DNA from: JAADHG01 sp964418645
Lineage (GTDB): Bacteria; Bacteroidota; Bacteroidia; Flavobacteriales; Flavobacteriaceae
Assembly: GCA_964418645.1 (NCBI GenBank)
Contig: CAYQME010000064.1
Span: forward strand, 1 to 12,795
DNA length: 12,795 bases
Direction of reading: 5' to 3'
Positions 1 through 6,806 of the stretch are shown in pieces. The position numbers and the translations under genes were made by a program. The notes below the pieces were generated by a model that was given only the letters and a program-made list of their open reading frames with translations, did no database searches and had not been told where the DNA came from. Position 1 is the stretch's first letter, and each line of letters starts with the position of its first letter.

Positions 1-77
1 TTTTTTCTTTAGCTATTTGGGGAGTAGATACCGTATTTAGTAAGGTTGTTGAGGCATATTTTAGCTGGATAGCATAA
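1..77 (+). CDS. secE: SecE preprotein translocase subunit, C-terminal end (partial)
   Basis: Only the last 24 codons lie in the window; the reading frame begins at base 3 and stops with TAA at 75-77. The visible residues include AIWGVDTVFSKVVEAY and end in SWIA. They are hydrophobic with a small amphipathic stretch, as expected for the end of the single conserved membrane segment of a short bacterial SecE. SecE is the small membrane subunit that clamps SecY in the SecYEG export channel. The call rests on this short tail plus its position 11 bp upstream of nusG, since secE-nusG is one of the most conserved bacterial gene pairs. The start and any promoter lie outside the window. Confidence 0.85.
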   Translation, partial: FSLAIWGVDTVFSKVVEAYFSWIA

Positions 78-88
78 AACATTTGATA

Positions 89-646
89 ATGTCAGAGAAT
101 AGTGTTGAAAAAAAGTGGTATGTTGTTAGAGCTGTAAGTGGGCAGGAAAACAAAATTAAAACCTATATAGAAAATGAAATTTCTAGATTGGGCTTAGGCG
201 ATTTTGTAGATCAAGTTTTAGTACCTACTGAAAAGGTGATTCAAATTCGAAAAGGAAAAAAAATACACAAAGAAAAGGTTTACTTTCCTGGTTATATAAT
301 GATTCAAGCTAATTTAGGTGGAGAAATTCCACATATTATTAAGTCTATAATAAATGTAATTGGCTTTTTAGGAGAAACCAAAGGCGGAGACCCAGTGCCT
401 TTAAGACAATCTGAAGTAAACAGAATGTTAGGTAAGGTTGATGAATTATCTGTTGAAGCAGATGCTAATGTTGCTATTCCTTTCATAAAAGGAGAAACTG
501 TAAAAGTTATAGATGGACCATTTAATGGATTTGATGGTACTATTGAAAATATAAATGAAGAAAAGCGTAAGCTAGAAGTAATGGTTAAAATATTTGGTAG
601 AAAGACACCATTAGAGTTAAGCTATATGCAAGTAGAAAAAGTATAA
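89..646 (+). CDS. nusG: Transcription termination/antitermination protein NusG
   Basis: 185 residues, normal for the family. The N-terminal NGN domain (about residues 9-115) binds RNA polymerase across the beta' clamp and beta lobe; it starts with KKWYVVRAVSGQE and holds the hallmark YFPGYI at 65-70. A linker follows, then the C-terminal KOW domain (about 133-185) with the GPFNGFDG core at 143-150. The KOW domain is the part that contacts Rho or ribosomal protein S10 in known NusG proteins. I chose ATG at 89; an in-frame TTG at 83 would add only two residues (Met-Ile) and lies 6 bp after the secE stop, so it is less likely. There is no Shine-Dalgarno sequence. It is co-oriented with secE and the downstream ribosomal protein genes, so it is probably part of one long transcript. 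Confidence 0.97.
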   Translation: MSENSVEKKWYVVRAVSGQENKIKTYIENEISRLGLGDFVDQVLVPTEKVIQIRKGKKIHKEKVYFPGYIMIQANLGGEIPHIIKSIINVIGFLGETKGGDPVPLRQSEVNRMLGKVDELSVEADANVAIPFIKGETVKVIDGPFNGFDGTIENINEEKRKLEVMVKIFGRKTPLELSYMQVEKV

Positions 647-718
647 TAATTGTTACATATATAGATACATTTTTAAAGCTTCCAATTTTAAAAATATATC
701 AAAACTAAATTATTAAAA

Positions 719-1159
719 ATGGCAAAAGAGTTAAGTAAAGTAGTTAAACTACAAGTAAGGGGAGGTGCAGCGAATCCGTCGCCACCGGTTGGACCCGCTT
801 TAGGTGCCGCTGGAGTTAACATCATGGAGTTCTGTAAGCAATTTAATGCAAGAACCCAAGATAAACCTGGTAAAGTATTACCAGTTGTGATTTCTGTTTA
901 CAAAGACAAATCATTTGATTTTGTAATCAAGACACCACCTGCAGCAGTACAATTATTGGAAGCGGCCAAAACAAAAAAAGGTTCAGGAGAACCAAATAGA
1001 AAGAAAGTAGCTAAAGTTTCTTGGGATCAAGTTAGAACCATAGCTGAAGATAAAATGGTAGATTTAAATGCATTTACTGTAGATTCTGCTATGAAAATGG
1101 TAGCAGGTACAGCACGTTCAATGGGAATCACTATTAGAGGAGGGCAAGCACCTAACTAG
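719..1159 (+). CDS. rplK: 50S ribosomal protein L11
   Basis: 146 residues, standard for L11. The N-terminal domain carries the proline-rich ANPSPPVGPALG segment (residues 18-29), the part next to the thiopeptide-binding site at the GTPase centre, followed by GVNIMEFCKQFNA. The C-terminal domain, which binds 23S rRNA, contains SGEPNRKKV (89-97) and the family signature KMVAGTARSMGI (126-137). L11 shapes the GTPase-associated centre where elongation and release factors dock, and in known systems it is needed for RelA-dependent stringent response. The ATG follows an A-rich leader with no Shine-Dalgarno sequence. The 72-bp gap after nusG is nearly all A/T and shows no clear promoter or terminator. 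rplA follows 16 bp later, so the pair is surely cotranscribed. Confidence 0.98.
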   Translation: MAKELSKVVKLQVRGGAANPSPPVGPALGAAGVNIMEFCKQFNARTQDKPGKVLPVVISVYKDKSFDFVIKTPPAAVQLLEAAKTKKGSGEPNRKKVAKVSWDQVRTIAEDKMVDLNAFTVDSAMKMVAGTARSMGITIRGGQAPN

Positions 1160-1175
1160 TCTAAAATTTTTTGAA

Positions 1176-1862
1176 ATGGCAAGATTAACAAGAAAACAAA
1201 AAGAAGCAGTAACTAAAATCGATAAGAATAAATTATACAGCCTTGAAGAGGCATCGAAATTAGTGAAAGAAGTTACAAGCACAAAGTTTGATGCTTCAGT
1301 AGATTTGGCTGTTCGTTTAGGTGTAGATCCTAGAAAAGCAAACCAAATGGTAAGAGGTGTAGTTTCACTTCCACATGGTACAGGTAAAGATGTAAAAGTA
1401 TTAGCATTAGTAACTCCCGATAAAGAGGCTGAAGCTAAAGGTGCTGGTGCAGATTATGTAGGTTTAGACGAATACCTTGATAAAATTAAAGGTGGTTGGA
1501 CAGACGTTGACGTAATTATTACTATGCCAAGTGTAATGGGAAAACTAGGACCTTTAGGACGAGTATTAGGACCAAGAGGTTTAATGCCTAACCCTAAAAC
1601 AGGAACGGTTACAATGGATGTAGCAAAAGCTGTTGGTGAGGTTAAAGCTGGTAAAATAGATTTTAAAGTTGATAAAACTGGAATTGTTCATGCTGCAATT
1701 GCAAAAGCATCTTTTAGTGCTGATAAAATCTTTGATAATGCAAATGAATTATTACAAACATTAGTGAAGTTGAAACCATCTACAGCTAAAGGTAATTATG
1801 TAAAAAGTATTTACATGTCAAGTACCATGAGCCCTAGTGTTGCTATAGATCCAAAAATATAA
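1176..1862 (+). CDS. rplA: 50S ribosomal protein L1
   Basis: 228 residues, a normal length. The protein begins MARLTRKQKEAVTKID. Domain I brackets domain II, and the well-conserved loop with MGKLGPLGRVLGPRG (about residues 121-135) followed by LMPNPKTGTV marks the L1 signature. L1 binds helix 76-78 of 23S rRNA and forms the mobile stalk that helps release E-site tRNA. In other bacteria free L1 also represses translation of the L11-L1 message. No equivalent rRNA-like site is obvious in the A/T-only leader of rplK here, so that regulation is unproven in this organism. The gene begins 16 bp after rplK and ends 21 bp before rplJ. Confidence 0.98.
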   Translation: MARLTRKQKEAVTKIDKNKLYSLEEASKLVKEVTSTKFDASVDLAVRLGVDPRKANQMVRGVVSLPHGTGKDVKVLALVTPDKEAEAKGAGADYVGLDEYLDKIKGGWTDVDVIITMPSVMGKLGPLGRVLGPRGLMPNPKTGTVTMDVAKAVGEVKAGKIDFKVDKTGIVHAAIAKASFSADKIFDNANELLQTLVKLKPSTAKGNYVKSIYMSSTMSPSVAIDPKI

Positions 1863-1883
1863 TTAGTAGTTAAAGATTTTATT

Positions 1884-2405
1884 ATGACAAGAGAAGAAAA
1901 ATCACAAGTAATTGAAGAGTTAACTGCTCAATTAACAGAAAATGCAAATATCTATTTAACAGATATTTCAGGATTAAATGCAGGTGCTACTTCAAACTTA
2001 CGTCGTACTTGTTTTAAAGCAAACGTAAGATTAGCAGTTGTTAAAAACACCTTGCTTGAAAAAGCAATGGAAGCATCAGATAGAGAATTTGGAGAGTTAC
2101 CTTCAACATTAAAAGGAAACACTTCAGTAATGTATTCTGAGACTGGAAACGCGCCAGCAAAAGTAATAAAAGCGTTCCGTAAAAAATCTGATAAACCACT
2201 TTTAAAAGGTGCGTTTATTGAGGAAACAGTTTACTTAGGTGACGACCAATTGGATATGTTAGTAGATATCAAATCTAAAGAAGAGCTTATTGGAGATATT
2301 ATTGGATTATTACAATCTCCTGCTAAGAATGTTATTTCAGCTCTTAAATCTGGAGGAGGTACTATTTCAGGTATTCTTAAAACATTATCTCAAAAAGAGG
2401 GATAA
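1884..2405 (+). CDS. rplJ: 50S ribosomal protein L10
   Basis: 173 residues, within the normal range. The N-terminal globular domain (about 1-130) includes YLTDISGLNAG (24-34) and VVKNTLLEKA (52-61), typical of L10, and binds 23S rRNA at the stalk base. The C-terminal part (about 131-173) is a long helix with a glycine-rich break (SGGGT near 156-160) and is where L7/L12 dimers attach. Only 21 bp separate it from rplA, so there is no room in front of rplJ for the long autoregulatory leader seen in E. coli, and transcription must run through from upstream. rplL follows after 64 bp. No Shine-Dalgarno sequence precedes the ATG; the leader is A/T-rich. Confidence 0.98.
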   Translation: MTREEKSQVIEELTAQLTENANIYLTDISGLNAGATSNLRRTCFKANVRLAVVKNTLLEKAMEASDREFGELPSTLKGNTSVMYSETGNAPAKVIKAFRKKSDKPLLKGAFIEETVYLGDDQLDMLVDIKSKEELIGDIIGLLQSPAKNVISALKSGGGTISGILKTLSQKEG

Positions 2406-2469
2406 CAAAATAACGTACGCACTTTTAACAAAATAAATTAAATTAAAAAATTATTAAAACGATAGAAAA

Positions 2470-2844
2470 ATGGCAGATTTAAAAGATTTCGCAGAACAGT
2501 TAGTTAACTTAACAGTAAAAGAAGTTAATGAGTTAGCTGATATATTAAAAGAAGAATATGGCATCGAGCCTGCTGCAGCAGCAGTAACCGTTGCTGGACC
2601 TGCTGCAGGTGGTGGAGACGCTGCTGAAGAGCAAACAGAATTTGATGTAATCCTTAAAGCAGCTGGTGGTTCTAAATTGGCAGTTGTAAAATTAGTTAAA
2701 GAATTAACTGGTTTAGGATTAAAAGACGCTAAAGGTTTAGTTGATGGAGCACCGGCTGCAATTAAAGAAGGTGTATCTAAAGATGAAGCTGAAGGTCTTA
2801 AAACTTCTTTAGAAGAAGCAGGAGCTGAGGTTGAGCTTAAGTAA
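2470..2844 (+). CDS. rplL: 50S ribosomal protein L7/L12
   Basis: 124 residues, standard. Three parts are visible: an N-terminal helical dimerisation domain (1-33, including LVNLTVKEVNELADILKEEY), an alanine/glycine-rich hinge (about 34-55, with AAAAVTVAGPAAGGGD) and the globular C-terminal domain (56-124), which begins TEFDVIL and contains KLAVVKLVKELTGLGLKDAK. The C-terminal domain recruits translational GTPases; multiple dimers sit on L10, encoded just upstream. In bacteria this protein is needed in several copies per ribosome and in large excess over RNA polymerase. That fits the strong hairpin located 22 bp after its stop codon, before rpoB. The leader is A-rich without a Shine-Dalgarno sequence. 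Confidence 0.98.
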   Translation: MADLKDFAEQLVNLTVKEVNELADILKEEYGIEPAAAAVTVAGPAAGGGDAAEEQTEFDVILKAAGGSKLAVVKLVKELTGLGLKDAKGLVDGAPAAIKEGVSKDEAEGLKTSLEEAGAEVELK

Positions 2845-2866
2845 GTTTAACTAACCTACAAAATAT

Positions 2867-2909
2867 GGTTTAGGTCTGGAGATTAAATCTCTAAGACCTA
2901 AACCCTTTT
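2867..2909 (+). terminator. rplL-rpoB intergenic hairpin, candidate attenuator or partial terminator
   Basis: A perfect 11-bp outer stem pairs GGTTTAGGTCT (2867-2877) with AGACCTAAACC (2894-2904). An inner 5-bp stem, GAGAT (2879-2883) with ATCTC (2887-2891), closes on a TAA loop, leaving only a small internal bulge. Four T residues (2906-2909) follow after one C. The stem is strong but the T-run is short, so the structure looks like a leaky terminator rather than a full stop. It sits between the abundantly needed L7/L12 gene and rpoBC, the position of the attenuator and RNase III processing site in E. coli. Its role here is inferred from structure and place; it could instead be a processing or mRNA-stability element. 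Confidence 0.6.
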
Positions 2910-2910
2910 G

Positions 2911-2931
2911 TGTATATACAAGTTATATACA
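2911..2931 (+). repeat. Small A/T-rich inverted repeat after the attenuator hairpin
   Basis: TGTATATA (2911-2918) and TATATACA (2924-2931) are perfect 8-bp inverted arms around a 5-base loop. They begin two bases after the T-run of the larger hairpin. As RNA this would be a weak stem. It could be part of the same leader structure upstream of rpoB, or chance in A/T-rich DNA. Confidence 0.35.
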
Positions 2932-2967
2932 TCTAAAATTATTTTTTAATCAAAATTTCGTCCGTCG

Positions 2968-5900
2968 ATGTTAGCAACTAAAGCTGAAAGATTAAATTTC
3001 TCATCTATTAAGAATAGAACAGAATATCCAGATTTCTTGGATATTCAGATTAAATCCTTCCAGGATTTTTTCCAGTTAGAAACAAAATCAGAAGAAAGAG
3101 ATTCTGAAGGGTTATACAACACCTTCATGGAAAACTTCCCGATTACAGATACGCGTAATCAATTTGTTTTGGAATTTTTGGATTATTTTATCGATCCACC
3201 TAGATACACAATAGAAGAATGTATAGAAAGAGGACTTACTTATAGTGTTCCACTTAAAGCAAGACTAAAATTATATTGTACAGATCCTGAACATGAAGAT
3301 TTCGAGACTATTGTTCAAGATGTGTACTTAGGTACAATTCCTTATATGACGCCTAGTGGTACATTTTGTATCAATGGTGCAGAACGTGTTGTCGTTTCAC
3401 AATTACATCGTTCTCCAGGAGTATTCTTTGGTCAATCTTTTCATGCCAATGGAACAAAATTATACTCTGCTAGAGTAATACCATTTAAAGGCTCTTGGAT
3501 AGAATTTGCTACTGATATAAATCAAGTGATGTATGCATACATCGATAGAAAGAAAAAGTTACCTGTAACAACGCTATTTAGAGCTATTGGTTTTGAAAGA
3601 GATAAAGATATTCTTGAAATATTTGATCTTGCTGAAGAAATTAAAGTTTCTAAATCTGGACTTAAAAAAGTTATAGGTCGTAAACTTGCTGCTCGTGTAT
3701 TAAATACGTGGCATGAAGATTTTGTTGATGAGGATACAGGAGAAGTTGTATCTATAGAACGTAACGAAATTGTTTTAGATAGAGACACGGTTTTAGATAA
3801 AGAAAACGTAGGAGAAATAATTGAAGCTGGAGCTAAAACTATTCTTTTACATAAAGAAGATGGTCAATCTGGTGATTATGCAATTATCCATAATACACTA
3901 CAAAAAGACCCTACTAACTCTGAAAAAGAAGCAGTAGAGCACATTTACCGCCAACTACGTAATGCTGAACCGCCAGATGAGGAAACAGCTCGTGGTATTA
4001 TTGACAAGCTTTTCTTTAGTGATCAACGTTACAACTTAGGAGAAGTTGGTCGTTATAGAATGAATAAAAAATTAGGACTTGATATTGGTATGGATAAGCA
4101 AGTGCTTACCAAAGTGGATATCATAACTATTATTAAATACTTAATAGAATTAGTTAACTCTAAAGCTGAGATTGATGATATCGATCACTTATCAAACCGT
4201 CGTGTACGTACAGTTGGCGAACAATTATCTTCTCAATTTGGTGTAGGTTTAGCACGTATGGCACGTACTATTCGTGAGCGAATGAATGTAAGAGATAACG
4301 AAGTGTTCACGCCAATAGATTTAATTAATGCGAAGACTTTATCATCTGTAATCAATTCTTTCTTCGGAACTAATCAGTTGTCCCAGTTTATGGATCAAAC
4401 AAATCCACTGGCTGAGATTACTCATAAACGTCGTTTGTCAGCATTAGGACCTGGAGGTTTATCTAGAGAAAGAGCTGGATTTGAGGTTCGTGATGTACAT
4501 TATACCCATTATGGTCGTTTATGTCCTATTGAAACACCAGAAGGACCAAACATTGGTTTGATTTCTTCATTATCAGTTTACGCGAAAGTAAATTCAATGG
4601 GCTTCATTGAAACACCTTACCGTAAAGTTGAAAATGGTATTGTAGATATAAAAGGAACACCAATTTACTTGAGTGCTGAAGAAGAAGAAGAACAATTAAT
4701 TACTCAAGCTAATATTCCAGTTGATGAGACCGGAAAAATACTAGAGGACAAAGTAATTGCTCGCATGGAAGGTGATTTTCCTGTAATTGAATCATCAGAA
4801 GTACATTATACAGATGTTGCTCCAAATCAAATATCATCTATATCTGCGTCATTAATTCCGTTCTTAGAACATGATGATGCAAACCGTGCGTTAATGGGGT
4901 CAAACATGATGCGTCAGGCAGTACCTTTATTGCTTCCAGAAGCACCAATAGTTGGTACAGGTTTAGAACGTCAAGTGGCTTCAGATTCAAGAGTCTTAAT
5001 TAACGCTGAAGGAGATGGTGTTGTAGAATATATTGATGCAAACGAGATTGTAATTAAATATAATCGTACTGAAGAGGAAGCTATAGTTAGTTTTGATAGT
5101 GATACTAAAACGTATCCATTAACTAAATTTAGAAAAACAAATCAAGGTACTTCTGTAAACCTTAAACCTATTGTTCGAAAAGGAGATAAAGTAACTAAGG
5201 GACAAGTGTTATGTGAAGGCTACGCCACTCAAAAAGGAGAATTGGCCTTAGGTAGAAATATGAAAGTAGCCTTTATGCCCTGGAAAGGATATAATTTTGA
5301 GGATGCAATCGTTATTTCTGAAAAAGTTGTACGTAACGATATATTTACATCTATTCATATTGATGAATATTCTCTAGAGGTTAGAGATACTAAACTTGGT
5401 AACGAAGAATTAACGAATGATATTCCTAATGTTTCAGAAGAGGCCACAAAAGATCTTGATGAAAACGGAATGATTCGCGTTGGAGCCGAAATTAAACCAG
5501 GCGATATTCTTATTGGTAAAATAACACCAAAAGGCGAAAGCGATCCAACCCCAGAAGAAAAATTATTAAGAGCAATTTTTGGTGATAAAGCTGGCGATGT
5601 TAAAGATGCATCTTTAAAAGCCTCACCGTCTCTACATGGTGTAGTAATTAATAAAAAATTATTTGCTAGAGCAATAAAAGATAAACGTAAGAGAGCTCAA
5701 GACAAAGAAGATATTACTCAATTAGAGACTATTTATGATAAAAAGTTTGAAAATTTACAAGAAGGTTTAATTGGAAAATTATTCTCAATAGTAGGTGGAA
5801 AAACAGCACAAGGCGTATTTAATGATTTAGGAGAGGATGTATTTCCAAAAGGGAAAAAATTCACTTTGAAAATGTTAAATGCTGTTGATGATTATGCGCA

Positions 5901-6780
5901 TTTAGTGTCTGGAAAATGGACAACAGATGCACATACAAATAAGCTTGTGTCTGAGTTAATCCATAATTATAAGATTAAAGAGAATGATTTACAAGGGTCG
6001 TTAAGACGTGAGAAGTTTACCATCTCTGTTGGAGATGAGCTACCTGCTGGAATTATTAAACTCGCTAAAGTTTATATCGCTAAAAAGCGTAAACTTAAAG
6101 TTGGTGATAAAATGGCTGGACGTCATGGAAATAAAGGTATTGTAGCACGTATTGTACGTCATGAAGATATGCCTTTCTTAGAAGATGGAACACCAGTTGA
6201 TATTGTATTAAATCCGTTAGGTGTACCTTCTCGTATGAATATAGGACAGATTTATGAAACTGTTTTAGGATGGGCTGGACAAAATTTAGGACGTAAGTAT
6301 GCAACACCAATTTTTGATGGCGCAACTTTAGACCAAATTAATGAGTTTACAGATGAAGCCAGAATTCCAAGATTTGGACATACCTATCTTTATGATGGAG
6401 GTACTGGTGATCGTTTCGATCAACCTGCTACAGTTGGAGTCATCTATATGTTGAAATTAGGGCATATGGTCGACGATAAGATGCATGCTCGTTCAATAGG
6501 ACCTTACTCTTTAATTACACAACAACCATTAGGTGGTAAAGCACAATTTGGAGGTCAACGTTTTGGAGAAATGGAAGTTTGGGCGCTTGAAGCTTATGGA
6601 GCATCAGCGACATTAAGAGAAATTTTAACTGTAAAATCAGATGATGTTATTGGTAGAGCTAAAACATACGAAGCTATTGTAAAAGGTGAACCAATGCCAG
6701 AACCTGGATTACCAGAATCTTTTAATGTACTTATGCACGAATTGAAAGGACTTGCATTAGACATTAGATTAGAAGAATAA
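2968..6780 (+). CDS. rpoB: DNA-directed RNA polymerase subunit beta
   Basis: 1270 residues, shorter than E. coli beta (1342) and typical of flavobacteria. It is the second-largest catalytic subunit of RNA polymerase. The rifampicin pocket runs from L471 to L493; D476, H486 and S491 match E. coli D516, H526 and S531, so the drug-binding residues look wild type. The PIETPEGPNIGL segment follows. YNFEDA includes E778-D779 near the catalytic centre, and GDKMAGRHGNKG (1046-1057) contains the two conserved active-site lysines K1048 and K1056. A lysine-rich, probably helical insertion-like segment lies at about 905-1020, where the family varies. The C-terminus has the usual helix that anchors to beta'. 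The start MLATKAERLNF fits the family. It is preceded by an unusually GC-rich CGTCCGTCG rather than the A-rich leader seen for other genes here. rpoC follows 26 bp later. Confidence 0.99.
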   Translation: MLATKAERLNFSSIKNRTEYPDFLDIQIKSFQDFFQLETKSEERDSEGLYNTFMENFPITDTRNQFVLEFLDYFIDPPRYTIEECIERGLTYSVPLKARLKLYCTDPEHEDFETIVQDVYLGTIPYMTPSGTFCINGAERVVVSQLHRSPGVFFGQSFHANGTKLYSARVIPFKGSWIEFATDINQVMYAYIDRKKKLPVTTLFRAIGFERDKDILEIFDLAEEIKVSKSGLKKVIGRKLAARVLNTWHEDFVDEDTGEVVSIERNEIVLDRDTVLDKENVGEIIEAGAKTILLHKEDGQSGDYAIIHNTLQKDPTNSEKEAVEHIYRQLRNAEPPDEETARGIIDKLFFSDQRYNLGEVGRYRMNKKLGLDIGMDKQVLTKVDIITIIKYLIELVNSKAEIDDIDHLSNRRVRTVGEQLSSQFGVGLARMARTIRERMNVRDNEVFTPIDLINAKTLSSVINSFFGTNQLSQFMDQTNPLAEITHKRRLSALGPGGLSRERAGFEVRDVHYTHYGRLCPIETPEGPNIGLISSLSVYAKVNSMGFIETPYRKVENGIVDIKGTPIYLSAEEEEEQLITQANIPVDETGKILEDKVIARMEGDFPVIESSEVHYTDVAPNQISSISASLIPFLEHDDANRALMGSNMMRQAVPLLLPEAPIVGTGLERQVASDSRVLINAEGDGVVEYIDANEIVIKYNRTEEEAIVSFDSDTKTYPLTKFRKTNQGTSVNLKPIVRKGDKVTKGQVLCEGYATQKGELALGRNMKVAFMPWKGYNFEDAIVISEKVVRNDIFTSIHIDEYSLEVRDTKLGNEELTNDIPNVSEEATKDLDENGMIRVGAEIKPGDILIGKITPKGESDPTPEEKLLRAIFGDKAGDVKDASLKASPSLHGVVINKKLFARAIKDKRKRAQDKEDITQLETIYDKKFENLQEGLIGKLFSIVGGKTAQGVFNDLGEDVFPKGKKFTLKMLNAVDDYAHLVSGKWTTDAHTNKLVSELIHNYKIKENDLQGSLRREKFTISVGDELPAGIIKLAKVYIAKKRKLKVGDKMAGRHGNKGIVARIVRHEDMPFLEDGTPVDIVLNPLGVPSRMNIGQIYETVLGWAGQNLGRKYATPIFDGATLDQINEFTDEARIPRFGHTYLYDGGTGDRFDQPATVGVIYMLKLGHMVDDKMHARSIGPYSLITQQPLGGKAQFGGQRFGEMEVWALEAYGASATLREILTVKSDDVIGRAKTYEAIVKGEPMPEPGLPESFNVLMHELKGLALDIRLEE

Positions 6781-6806
6781 ATTAAATTCATTATCAACCA
6801 TTTATT

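Noticed and set aside
650..673. Possible promoter before rplK: TTG (650-652) and TACATTTT (666-673).
   Set aside because: The spacing of 13 bases is too short for the Bacteroidota pattern (about 19), and the gap is almost all A/T, so partial matches are expected.
670..694. Inverted repeat TTTTTAAA / TTTAAAAA in the nusG-rplK gap, considered as an L1 operator or terminator.
   Set aside because: It consists of A/T only, has no resemblance to the L1 rRNA site and no proper terminator geometry.
3522..3788. Opposite-strand open frames inside rpoB and rpoC, such as this 88-codon one, and one inside prfC (12492-12677).
   Set aside because: They overlap highly conserved coding sequence in another frame and their translations resemble no family I know.
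4378..4446. Possible rifampicin-resistance changes in the RpoB pocket (T478, A482 and L490 differ from E. coli N518, S522 and I530).
   Set aside because: The main resistance positions matching D516, H526 and S531 are unchanged, and the differences look like ordinary lineage variation.
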